A stretch of DNA of 64,000 bases from Cryptomeria japonica (taxonomy: Eukaryota; Streptophyta; Pinopsida; Cupressales; Cupressaceae), in contig NC_081406.1 in NCBI RefSeq assembly GCF_030272615.1, positions 264,221,692-264,285,691 on the forward strand, written 5' to 3'. Numbering within the stretch: the first letter of the stretch is position 1; every line of letters begins with the position of its first letter. Shown one piece after another: positions 35,126-46,013 of the stretch. Under the pieces are notes generated by a model. That model searched no databases, had not been told where the DNA came from, and saw only the letters and a program-made list of their open reading frames with translations. The translations under genes and the position numbers were made by a program.

Positions 35126-36696
35126 ATGGGTGGTGCGAGGAAAAGAATTGAGTCGCCTAGTTGTGTGTAGTTGAAAAATGAAAAGAAGCTATGGTATATT
35201 TTGGAGAAAGGTGGGCTCACTCCATACATTGAGAGGCTACAAGGGCAAAATCAAGATGTCATGAGCTATTTTTCTCAAAACTGCAAGGATGGAACGATTG
35301 TCCTCCATGGTCGGAAGGTCCTGGTTGATGAAGCCCTTATTGCACATGTCACTAGGTTATATATAGAAGGCATGAAGTATTACTAGGATAGAGTGTATAC
35401 AGATCAAGCTATGCAAAACTTCCCCAAGAAGGAGGCAGGGCGGGCTAAAATTGTTAAAAAGGCGGCCAACTACTATGACATTGCGGTCATTAAGTCTTTA
35501 TGGCATAAGCTTCTCAAGGTAATTATGAATTACCTTACTTTGGATGGTCATTATACCAGGGTGTATGGTCACCACTTTGTTATTCTGAATTATTTTCACC
35601 ATGGTGTGAAGATGTTTTTCCCTTTCTATCTCATGTCAGCTCTTAGGGCAAACTTTAGTGACCATCGCAAGAACCCTACCAAGTTTTCTATCATGCATGA
35701 AGGCTTGTTGGTCCTTATTGATGACCATTTCCATGATCTTCCTCCCCCTAATGATTACATCCACATTACTTCTAAGAATTATGAGACTAGTGTGGGCGAG
35801 TCTGATAATGAAGCCTCTGGGTCTGGGTCTGAAGAGATTCCCCCTCCCCTGAAAAAAGCTAAAATGAAAATTCCTTTGAGCTCTAAACCTAAGATGAGGA
35901 AGGGTATCAAAGGTCAAAAGAATATCATCATGTCCTCCCCCTCTAATTTTTCTGAGAATGGCTCCCCCTCTTCTAGCAAGAAGGCAGATGATGATACCCT
36001 AATTGCCCTAATGTCCCAGCCTCTCCTCTGTCCTATAAGGATATTGGTAATGTGGGTGTGGTTGGTATTGCAGACCTTCATCCCAAAAGTGATGAGCTTA
36101 ACGATAAGAGGGAGGATTGTGAAAATGTGTTGGGTATGGCTCGTGATCATGCTATTGATACTTTTAGCTTGTTCAAGTGGTTGTTTCATAAACTTAAAGA
36201 GATTAGGATTAACCAAAGAGCCCTGGGAAGCAAAATCGATTCTTTCACTGCTGGTTCTTCTCATGGTAATCCAAAAGGGAATTGGACTGAGGCTAAGAAG
36301 AATTCGATCATGGAATGTATCAAGAAAATAGGGGAAGGGGTTGATTAACTGAAGAAATGACTAGAGGAACGCATTACCCGCGTTGAGGAAGGCTACTACA
36401 AGATCCAGGACACCCTCAAGACTATTATATTTAGCAGTCACAAAATCGTCAAATAGTCTGCAATGGTTATGAATACCATGGTGAATAGTCTGGAACAGTC
36501 GGATAAGGTTGTTGTTATTATTGGTGATGATGTTGAGGTGGTTCAAAGTGGTTAAGGACCCTGCAAAAGGACCCAAGGGAACATGAAGAAAAAGGTGGCT
36601 ATTCAGAATTTGGACCATAAAGCTATGAAGGTTGTTGTTGATACCATGAATGCCCTAGAGGCTGAGGTCGTTGAGACCCTCAGAAGCCTAATGTAA
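35126..36696 (+). pseudogene. LINE third ORF, unknown protein downstream of RNase H
   Basis: From ATG 35,126 one frame carries through TAG at 35,168 and TAG at 35,384 (YY-stop-DRVYTD, probably Trp originally) to about 36,050. There a frameshift leads into the frame ending at TAA 36,694-36,696, giving about 520 codons. The N-terminal region has KVLVDEALIAHVTRLYIEG, a FPKKEAGRAKIVKKAANYYD segment, YTRVYGHHFVILNYFHHGVKM and MHEGLLVLIDDHF. A Ser/Lys-rich linker (about 35,800-36,000) and a helical C-terminus follow. Plant LINEs normally end after RNase H, so this ORF is unexpected. Its VDEALIA-x-VTRL-x2-EG segment recalls the ITKEAVKAV-x-GLP segment of ORF2 in A/B. Function unknown. Confidence 0.7.
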
Positions 36697-36917
36697 TTGG
36701 GTTGTTTTATGTTGTTGGTGTTGTCTATGTCTAGGTTTTGTCTTTCTACTGTCTTTTTGTGCCCGGTTGGGCTTTTGCTATCTCTTTGGCTGCTATTTCT
36801 TATGCTTATCCTTGCAGCCCATTTTGTTTTGGATGTTTCTTTTTTATTCTATACCTCTTAGAATCATTTTGTAAAGGGTTTTGGGGCCCTTCAAAACCTA
36901 TTTTTGCCTTAATCCAA
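36697..36917 (+). other. 3' untranslated end of the LINE
   Basis: T-rich sequence with an inverted repeat (ggttttgggg / cttcaaaacc, about 36,878-36,899) and the last 20 bases before the right target duplication. The hairpin may be a recognition element for its reverse transcriptase, as proposed for other plant LINEs. Confidence 0.45.
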
Positions 36918-37075
36918 AACAATTAAAAAATCTAAACTAATTAACAATTAAAAAAAATCTAAACTAATTAACAATTAAAAAAATCTAAACTAATTAACAA
37001 TTAAAAAAATCTAAACTAATTAACAATTAAAAAATCTAAACTAAACTTTAAAATCAAAAAATCTAAACTAAATTT
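36918..37075. repeat. A/T-rich tandem repeat, right part
   Basis: About five near-identical units of about 27 bp (aattaaaaaaatctaaacta followed by attaac) and then degenerate ones. The units here are more alike than those left of the LINE. Confidence 0.85.
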
Positions 37076-38994
37076 TAAGGAAACTAAACTAAAAAGAAAT
37101 GAAACTAGAACATACGTAGTAGCCTAAAATAAAACTAAACCTAAAAAGAAAATAAACCATTCTTGCAGCACAAGTTTACAATAGCCTCCAACATCTCCCA
37201 TGCAAGTTCCTGGCAAAAATTTTGAATTTAGTTTGTGCAAAAAAAATCTGATTGCAGGATGTGTAAAAATAGATTCGCTGAAGATAGATTTCTTTATTTG
37301 TTTTCAGACAAAAAATGCAGTGTGAAAAGGACAATGTAGGATGGACTGCCTGGAGAGGAAGGGAACCAAAATTAATGATGAGCCCAAAATAAGGTGCATG
37401 AACTATTTTCAAAACGCCTCTAGGAACCCAGTTAGCTTATGTCTATGTATTTGGTAATGCATGCATTCAAAATGTGTAAGGCACAACCAAAAATGCTTCA
37501 AAGAAATATTATTTCAAAGAATGGCATGAGTGCAAAATATGTAACTGGACCAAATAGCTTTAGAAACTTCCCAGCAAATACAATAAGTCTGCAAAACTTA
37601 TGGTAAGGCATCAGAAACTTTCAATTAAATGCAGAAACAGAGCATGTGGAAAGCAAAATAGAACATGATTGCAAGATATGCACAAAATGTTTTGTTGAAA
37701 TGGCTCCGAAAACTTTTAGGTAATTGCGTATTAACTGTCTAATAAGGCATTAGAACTTTCGAGCAAATAGAGTATATTGCATTCCAATCGTAAAAGATAA
37801 ATAAGGCACATGAAGGGCTAGTAAATATGCATATAAAATGTGCAAGCACAGACAAGGCACCCAAACTGTTCTAGGGAATGCCTTAAAGAAAAATCAATGA
37901 GGCTTTAGAAACTTTCAAGCAAAAAAAAAAAAATCTTTAAAAAAAATGCCAAATTCCACAACCTTGTTCAATATCTGATAGAATATCTACAACACATGGA
38001 GTAAAATTATTCTTTTGCAAGCTATAAATACGTGGTAATAAAGTCAAGCAAAGAGAAAGATTCAACACTTTATGACCAAGGATAGTGCTGCAAAAAACAA
38101 CGTGGGTTGCTTTAAAATTTGCCAAAGATGTGTCTTGAACTGCAAAGTACGTGCCAAAAACGTGTTTTGAACTATAAAGTATGTGAGAGCGGAAAACAAG
38201 GTGCATAGAATGCCTATAAGCAAATTAAAAATATTTGATAGAGTATCTCACTGAAATGCCATCTCATTTACACAAAGATTCATTTTGCTAAACAAAATAA
38301 AGATATATCTTATGCAAATAGAATTACTCAAGTGCATGGATTTAGAATTGAATGTGTCTCAGCCTACAAATTTTAAAAGAAAATTAACTCTATCAATAAA
38401 ATATAATCAAAAGGACAAGGGTTGTCCCACCAAGCGTGCCAAATGTAGATGCAAAATCAAGCCTAAGATCTTATGAGAGAAGATCCAATTGACTCGACAT
38501 CAAACAATGAAGTACCTGCAAGAAAAACACACATCCAAAGTCAAAATAAATAAAAAACACACACATGCATTAATAGTAATTTACCTCCATTGTTCTCCTA
38601 CCACATAAGATCTTGTGTTCAAAATAAGGGTACTCTCAAAAAGCACATGCACAAGAAACTATGATGGACAGATTTCAAGATGAATGCAAAGTATATCAAA
38701 ATGTGAGATTGATCAAGAAACCAAAGTGAACAAAATGCAAAACAATGGATTTTGAATGCAAAGTTGTGGATCGAAAAATGGGAGAGGGGCTCTGCCTTTA
38801 TAAGCATTCTCTAAGTGAATCTAGATTATGGGATGAATGTGGGATAAATAATAGGACTCGAGAGTTTAATCCCACATGTGTGAGGTGGATGCAAATGGGT
38901 AGAGGAGAAAGCATAATAGAATAGTGTAAATGCTTATGCATGTATTTATGAAAATACATAAATGATATATTATTGAATATATAGGTGATAGAAT
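37076..38994. other. Intergenic stretch with weak repeats and promoter-like signals on the minus strand
   Basis: No gene. A loose repeat of about 100-180 bp, marked by gaaactttcaagcaaa-like words, recurs at about 37,560, 37,610, 37,750 and 37,905. On the minus strand a TATA-like tataaaggcagagcccc lies near 38,785-38,805, a 3' splice-like tttttcttgcag near 38,520, and ATTTGGCACGCTTGGTGGGAC at 38,424-38,444, which resembles the start of the internal region of some plant Ty3/Gypsy elements. The whole may be a Gypsy 5' LTR with leader, interrupted by C. Confidence 0.35.
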
Positions 38995-39768
38995 TGTTGG
39001 ATATTGTTGTTGCTAGGATATATTATTGTCATTTATGTCAACATTTTCATGTGGTTTGGTGATCTGGTGATTACAGAGAGTTGATCTAGTTGGTTTATCC
39101 ATTTCGGATATTGAATCAACTAGAGATACTTCATTCTTTATTGGTTTTACTGATCCGGAAGTTTACTTGGTCATATCATTTGATTCGGATTGAGGTTTAG
39201 TTTCTTTGTGCAGTGGTTGGTAGAGTCCGGTATTTGATCCATTGTGCTCTGGTATGATCATATCTTAAGTTGTAGATTTAGGAGAGTGTTTGGGATTTTC
39301 ATGTGTATCTTCATTTCAGATGGTTCATGATTTGGTGCTCCACAAGTTATCCTTCTAGTCTGAATTGACATTGTTAAGTGTTCCTGAGTGTTAGTGTGTT
39401 GATCGATGAAAATTTGATTAAGTGGTATTGGTGCAGCTATTGCTGATGGTTCTAACATGCTTGTTGGTAATTCCTGATCGTTTCCTATTTGTTTTGGGGT
39501 CTGCATTGATCGTTGTGCACGTTCTTGAAGATCTTATGGGTTTGTTATATTCTTCGTGCTATGCGATATTTTCGGTGGTGTAGTGTGTTGCGGTTGACCT
39601 TGGCGAGATTCCTGGTGGTGTTGCGTATTCATGGATTTGATTTGGGCCCATGCTATGTCATCTATGGCATTGTATTGGTCGAGTGGTTTATTCATGTATT
39701 GTGTGATGTAATTTTGTAGTTAGGTGTTGAGGGTTTTAGCCAACCTTGTAGTCAAGGTTGTTGAATTG

Positions 39769-39776
39769 TATAAATA
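39769..39776 (+). promoter_or_regulatory. TATA box, LTR of element C
   Basis: TATAAATA occurs here and again at 46,788-46,795 in the 3' LTR, with identical context (gaattg before, ggtgttat after). Confidence 0.7.
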
Positions 39777-40276
39777 GGTGTTATATTCATGTAATTCATG
39801 TGTGGTGGTTGTGTTTGCATTATCAAAGAGTGGTGCATGTGTGAATAAGTGAATTCATCTTTTGGTATGGTGTATTGAGCAGAGAATGTTGCGGAGCAGA
39901 CAAATGTGCTTAACCAGAACTATCATCAAGCATTATGAGATTCTATTTTCTCAGTTCATCTAAACCAGATCGTAGTTTGAATATTATTGTAAGGTAGTGA
40001 ACCTTCCTTGAGTATTGGAGCCTTCTCGGTCATTATACTTTGAGTAGTGATCTCTAGGAAGTGTATCTGAATGCATGTGCATTCCCCATTGTAATATTTA
40101 CATATACTACTGCAAAGTATCATCTTATTATGGGTAGGTTATCATTGTGGTTTTTCCCTTAACCAGGTTTTCCACATCAAAATCCTAGTATTATGAGTTT
40201 TGTTGCTATTGTGTTTATCTTTATTCTTGTTGGAGTTGATCAGATCTAAGATTGTGCTTAATTCGTTTAATCCAGT

Positions 40277-40312
40277 GAAAATTGATTCACCCCCCCGCCC
40301 CTCTAAGTTTTC
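40277..40312 (+). promoter_or_regulatory. LTR-end stem-loop, element C 5' LTR
   Basis: GAAAATTGA faces TAAGTTTTC, mostly paired (one G-U, one mismatch), around a C-rich loop. The 3' LTR copy pairs better. Confidence 0.6.
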
Positions 40313-40334
40313 CTTCATTGTTGTTGCCAACAAT

Positions 40335-40347
40335 TGGTATTAGAGCT
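40335..40347 (+). promoter_or_regulatory. Primer-binding site, element C
   Basis: TGGTATTAGAGCT begins two bases after the LTR, one transition from the initiator tRNA-Met site. Confidence 0.88.
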
Positions 40348-40513
40348 AGATCCTCCGGAAGAAGCTTGACCGCTTGAGGAGATTTGGGATGGCAACTTAT
40401 GTGTTTAAGAAGGAGAGTTTTAGAGATTTGATGGAAATAACTACACTGTATGGAAGGCCCGGATGGAAGTTCATTTGAAATGTCTTGTAGATGATTATTG
40501 GAAGATCACAAAG

Positions 40514-41572
40514 TGTTAGGTCTCTGAGACAACTGAGAGGGGGGGGTGAATCAGTTGTCTAATAAATTTAAACCAAAAACAACTTAATCAACTTTCTGCT
40601 TAATACCAGTGAAACAATCTTTTATACCGGTGGACAGTTTTATTAGATAATTGTAATACCGATAAATATTATTGCATGAAACAAAAAGACAAAGTCATCC
40701 ACAACACATAACACCAATATTTGTACATGGAAACCCTGCAAGGGGAAAAACCACGGTGGGAAACCTTACCCATAATCAGATGATACTACTGCAGATAGTA
40801 AGTGTATACAAATGGGGTCTGCACATACAGAAAGGCCAAGCACCTAGAGCTCACTGCTCAATCACAAAATAGGAGTCACACTGACTACAATTGGATGGTT
40901 AAATCCAATAAGAATGTACTGCTCAAAATAGCATCTTCATATGTTGGATTCAGTACTAGTGTAGTTCTGATTGTCTTCACAAAAACCCTCCTTCAACCTT
41001 CAAATGATGTCTGTGTGTATAGCTCTGCTTATTCTCGCATATATCTTCACACAATCCTTCTTCGCATTCCACATCCGATCTTACAAATAAGATCTTATAT
41101 TTATACCATACCCTAAGACCAATTTTAGTAGGTCAGCTCTAAAGGACAATACAATAAAATTAATTTACAAATCAATTAATATCTAATGCAATAACCAATT
41201 CACCATGTTGGCTTAATGCATTTACAACAACAATAAGTCATCTCCATAGCATGCCATGCTGATCTGGAAAAGATAAACCTGTCGATGTAACCTGGACCTA
41301 TTTGTCAGTAACAGCAAAAATACAAATACGAATATACCAATAAACAAAACTCCAAGACATGGTGTCTACACAATGTCTTCGACATAACCAAGTGTTTTCC
41401 ATATCATTCCAAGTGTTGGTGATCATTATATCCTGCTGGTGTACCAGATACCGGTGATTGTTCATAAGTCATTTGCTTTCCAGTGAATGTTGTTGATTCT
41501 CCAAAGTGCCAAAGTTGATAAGTATTTAGTATGTGTTGACATCAATGACAAAACCATACCAAAATACCAACA
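40514..41572 (-). mobile_element. Solo LTR inside the gag of element C
   Basis: A single LTR of 1,059 bp in minus orientation (TGTTGGTATT to GACCTAACA). Flanks are caaag (40,509-40,513) and caaat (41,573-41,577), one base apart. Gag of C reads up to one side and continues on the other. The sequence is a distant relative of the LTR of D, sharing the block order but not full identity. It is the trace of an element removed by LTR-LTR recombination. Confidence 0.85.
40527..40560 (-). promoter_or_regulatory. LTR-end stem-loop, solo LTR in C
   Basis: AGACAACTGA pairs with TCAGTTGTCT, 10 bp perfect, around the C-rich loop. Confidence 0.78.
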
Positions 41573-44500
41573 CAAATAATACCTATAATGTCCCTCAGAA
41601 TGGACCGACTACTGCTACTAAGATCAAGGATGTTGAATATAGCATAAGAGCTAAGGAAACATTGTTGAGTGTCCTGACTGATTTAGAGATGACTAATGTG
41701 ATGGGTTTATAGACTGCACATGAGATCTGGGAGAAGTTAGAGAACTTGTATAAAGGAAATAAACATGTCAAAGCTACTAAGATACAGAGTTTGAAGGGTA
41801 AATATGAGATGTTGAAGATGGGAGAAGATGAAAACATATCTACCTTTATGGCTAAGGTGAATGAACTTGTCCTAGGTATCAGATGTGTCTATGGAACTCT
41901 TGAAGAAGATAAGATTTTTGCTAAAGTTCTAAGATCTTTGCCTCCATCTTACAAGCCTAAAGTAGCTGCTATTGATGAGATCTGAAATGTGATTACTATG
42001 ACAAGGGACATACTGGTTGGTAAGCTTCATGCATTTGAGTTGAGCGAGTTTGGAGAATCACATGGAAAATATGAGACTGCATTCAGAGCCTATATATCCA
42101 GGAAGCAGAAGTATGATCCAAGAGAGAGTTCATGTCGGGTTTCCAAATATGAAAGAGAAAAGAGAGAGATGGAAGACCAAGAAAGAGATTTGGAAGAGCT
42201 TGAAGCCCTTATTGCGAGAATATTGCCTAAGGGAGCCAGTAAGTATGATGGAAATTTACCTTTAAAATGTTTCTCATTTAATAAGATAGGACATTTTGCT
42301 ACTATGTGTCCTGAAAGAATGTCTAGGTATGATAAACATGATAAATTGATAGATCTGACAAGATTGATAGATATGAGAAGCATGATAAGCCCTATAAGCC
42401 TAAGTGGAAGTTCAGATATCAGAAGAGACGTTATTATGTTTTTGATGAAGGTGTGACAGATGAAGAGTCTGAGAATGGGAATTCAGAAGATGAGTTTGTA
42501 TTTATTGCTATCAAGGAAGATGGTCTGGTACCAGTGAATTCTACAAGCTGCATTGTTGAGGAGAAAGCTTTAGCTGCTAAGATTGAAGAGAAAGATGAAT
42601 GGGTAATTGACAGTGGTTGTTCATATCATATGACAAGTGATAAAAGAAAATTTGTGAATATGGAGAAGTATGATGGTGGTATAATGAGATTTGGAGATGA
42701 TAAAGCTTGTGTAATCTGTGGTAAAGGTTCAATTTCTTTTGATGGTAAGAATAATACTGATGATGCCTTGTATATTGAAGGTTTAAAGCATTATATTTTG
42801 AGTGTTGGATAGATGGTTGACAAGAGATATGATTTACAATTCAAGAATGGTAAATGCAAGATCCTAAATGCCTCCAGTATAGAGATTGCATCAGGGACTA
42901 AGACTAAAGGTAATATTTTTCACTTGAATGCTGGTGAGAAACATTGTTTGATTGCTCAAATTGATGAAAGTTGGTTGTGGCATAGAAGGATGTGTCATGT
43001 TAATTTTGACTGCATGATAACGATAAGATCTACTCAAGTTGTTAGAGATTTGCCTAAAATTGTGAAGTCATCTAATCCGGTATGTAAAGAATGTCAGTTG
43101 GAAAAGATAACAAGAACTACATTCAAGAGTAAGTTGTATTCATCTAATGGATTGTTAGATCTTGTGCATATTGATTTGTGTGGTCCTACAAGAGTGAGAA
43201 GTGTGTAGGGTGACAGATATTTCATGTTGTTGATTGATGACTATTCTAGGATGATGTGGGTTACCTTTTCTTAGGGAGAAATTATAAGTGTTGGATAAAT
43301 TCAAGATATTCAAAGATAAAGTGGAGACAGAGATAGGGTTGAAGTTGAAGTGCCTGAGATTTGACAGAGGAAGAGAATTTACATCTGGTGAGTTTGATTT
43401 ATTCTGTGAGAGGAATGGAATTAGAAGATAGTTATCTGTTCCTAGAACCCCTCAGTAGAATGGAGTTGTTGAAAAGAATAACAGAACCATTTTGGATGTT
43501 GCCATGACTATGTTGATTGAAATAAATGTTGCACAAACCTTTTGGAGAGAAGCTATTAGTACCGCTATTTACACATTCAACTGGGTGCATATAAAAGGTG
43601 ATCCTGGTAAGACTCCTTATGAATTATGGTTTGGTCATGTTCCTATAGTTAGATATTTCAAAAATTTTGGAAACAAATGTTATATCAAGAGAGATGAGGA
43701 TATAGGAAAGTTTGATGCAAGATGTGATGAAGGAATATTCTTGGGATATTCTACTAAGAGCAAGGCCTACCGATGTTACAACAAGAGACTGAAGAAGATA
43801 GTGGAAAGTACAAATGTGAAGGTTGATGAATGTCATGGAAAGAAGAGTAGAGCATGTAGTTATGAGTCTAATGATCAGGATGTTATTTCAAAACCTATGC
43901 AGACTGATATCTCAAAGCAGAATGCTCTGGTAGAGACAATTAATCTGGATATTTTTGTTGTCGATGAAGAAATTCAAGAACCTAATGATCAGAACAACCA
44001 AAAGACTCTGAGGTATGTAAGATTAAATCATTAAGAAAAATAGATTATTGGTGATAAAAATAAAGGTGTAATGACTAGGAGAAGGATTGTTGTTGAAGAG
44101 ATATGTTTGATTTCCAAGATTGAACCTAAATATGTTGCAAAAGCATGTAAAGATGAGAATTGGATAAAATCTATGGAAGAAGAGTTGAATTAGATTGAGA
44201 AGAATAACACTTGGGAGCTTGTTCTGAGACCTAAAGACAAGAATGTAATTGGCACTAAGTGGGTGTTCTGGAATAAACTGAATGAATTCGGTGAAGTGGT
44301 TAGAAACAAAGAAAGATTGGTATGTAAGGAATGTTCTTAGATGGAAGGAATTGATTATGAGGAGACTTTTTCTCTGGTAGATAAAAATTGAAGTTGTCAG
44401 ATTATAGCTTGCATATGCTGATTACAAGAATTTCAAGGTATATCAGATGGATGTCAAGTCAACCTTTTTGAATGGTGATTTAGAAGAGGAAGTATACATT

Positions 44501-45787
44501 GAGCAACCAAATGGATTTTCATTATCAGATGAAGGGGACATGGTATGCAAATTGAAGAAATCACTCTATGGACTTAAGCAAGCCCCTAGAGCCTGGTATG
44601 CTAGATTGGACAGGTATTTCATGAAATTGGTATTCTGTAAAGGTACTACTGATAGTAATTTATAATTTAAGGTTGATAATGACAACATTTTGATTGTTTA
44701 AGTTTTTGTTGATGACATTATTTTTGAAGGAGATGATGACTTGAGTATGAAGTTTGTTGATGATATGCAAAAGGAATTAGAGATGTTTATGATAGGTGAG
44801 ATGAAATCATTCTTAGGATTTCAGATTATATAGATTGACAAAGGCATTTTCATTTCTCAATCTAAGTATGTGAAGTAATTATTGAAGAAGTTTGGGTTAG
44901 ATGATTCTAAACCTGTTAGAACTCCTATGGTGAATGGATGCAAGTTGTCTAAGCATGATGAATCTCAGAAGGTTAATTAGACTTTGTATAGATCTATGGT
45001 TGGTGGACCATTATACTTGACTCATACTAGACCAGATATTATGCATGTTGTTTGTCTTTGTGCTATATTTCAAGATGATCCTAAAGAGAATCATGTTACC
45101 ACTATGAAGAGGATTTTTCAGATACTTGAAGGGGACATTTGACTATGGTTTATGGTATCCAAGGAATGATGATTTCATATTATGTGCTTATACTGATGCT
45201 AATTGGGCAGGTGATGTTGATGACTGGAAGAGAACTACCAGTGGAGCTTTCTTTCTAGGAAAGAAATGGTTTTCATGGTCCAGTAAGAAACATGATGCTA
45301 TATCTCTATCTACTGTAGAAGTTGAATACATTGTTGTTGCTAGTAACTGTACTCAATTAGTTTGGATGAAGTAGATGTTGAAGGATATTAGAGTTGTTTA
45401 TGATGAGCCTACTGTTAGATACTATGATAATTCAAGTGCCATTAATATTTCCAAGAACCTGGTACTACATTCTAAAACAAAGCATATATCAATTATCATT
45501 TCTTAAGGGAGAAAGTGATGAAGAAGTTATATTGGAGTATGTATCTACAAAGGATCAGATTGAAGATATTTTTACTAAGCCTTTGCCTACATATACATTT
45601 GTCTACTTGAGAGACAAGTTAGGTATCTCTGCCCCTCCTGATGACAACTAGATGCATTGAGATGCATCAATCCAGTGGACTTTAGAGTCTTATTTTCTTA
45701 TCTGGATTGATGAGTGGGTATTGCTACTCAGTCGGAGTAGTTAGTGTGTGGTTCAGAGGATTATGTTCAGATTTATGAGTTTATCCT

Positions 45788-46013
45788 AAGGGGGAGATAT
45801 TTTCCTTCTTAGAAGGAGATAATAATGATTTGTATTTTGTCTTTGGCATTGTTGTCAAAGGGCAAGAAAAGCATGTGAAAAACTTCCTTATCTTAGAATT
45901 TTTGTGTGCATGATCTTAGAAGGATTTTGTTGGTAATTGTTGGTGTTGATTTATTCCTTTGCATTGATTTTTTTTCACATTCATATGTTTCCATCAATTG
46001 CATAGGGGGATAT
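45788..46013 (+). promoter_or_regulatory. Purine tracts of element C
   Basis: AAGGGGGAGATATT lies at 45,788-45,801 and AGGGGGATAT directly before the 3' LTR. The latter would be the functional primer. The upstream copy repeats the pattern seen in A, B, F and G. Confidence 0.7.

Larger units (their letters stand above)
28868..36917 (+). mobile_element. LINE (non-LTR retrotransposon), full span with target-site duplication
   Basis: The element is flanked by a 16-bp direct repeat, aacaattaaaaaatct (28,852-28,867 and 36,918-36,933). Because the target is itself a tandem repeat, the exact duplication length is uncertain. Inside are ORF1 (DUF4283-like plus CCHC), ORF2 (endonuclease, reverse transcriptase, zf-RVT, RNase H) and a third ORF after RNase H. 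The 3' end (ccttaatccaa) has no long poly(A). The 8.05-kb length exceeds that of most plant L1-type elements because of the extra 3' ORF. Confidence 0.82.
38995..40332 (+). repeat. 5' LTR of element C (1,338 bp)
   Basis: It starts TGTTGGATAT and ends TTGCCAACA. It contains the TATA box TATAAATA (39,769-39,776), a tgcatgtgcattccccat block near 40,075 and the stem-loop at the end. Confidence 0.92.
40389..45651 (+). pseudogene. gag-pol: Gag-pol of element C, broken
   Basis: From ATG 40,389 a frameshift leads into FDGNNYTVWKARMEVHLKC (Copia gag N-terminus). After the solo LTR the UBN2-type gag continues (ENISTFMAKVNELV near 41,830). The knuckle is CFSFNKIGHFATMC with the second Cys lost (about 42,270). 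Protease shows WVIDSGCSYHMT (about 42,600), GAG-pre-integrase WLWHRRMCHVNF (about 42,975), integrase HIDLCGP and VEKNNRT (43,170-43,490, with PQ-stop-NG at 43,456). Reverse transcriptase has [23 protein letters not shown] (44,440) and FVDDIIF (44,705), and RNase H has CAYTDANWAGDVDDWKRT (45,180). It ends at TAG 45,649. At least five frame changes and many TAG/TAA stops make it inactive. Confidence 0.92.
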
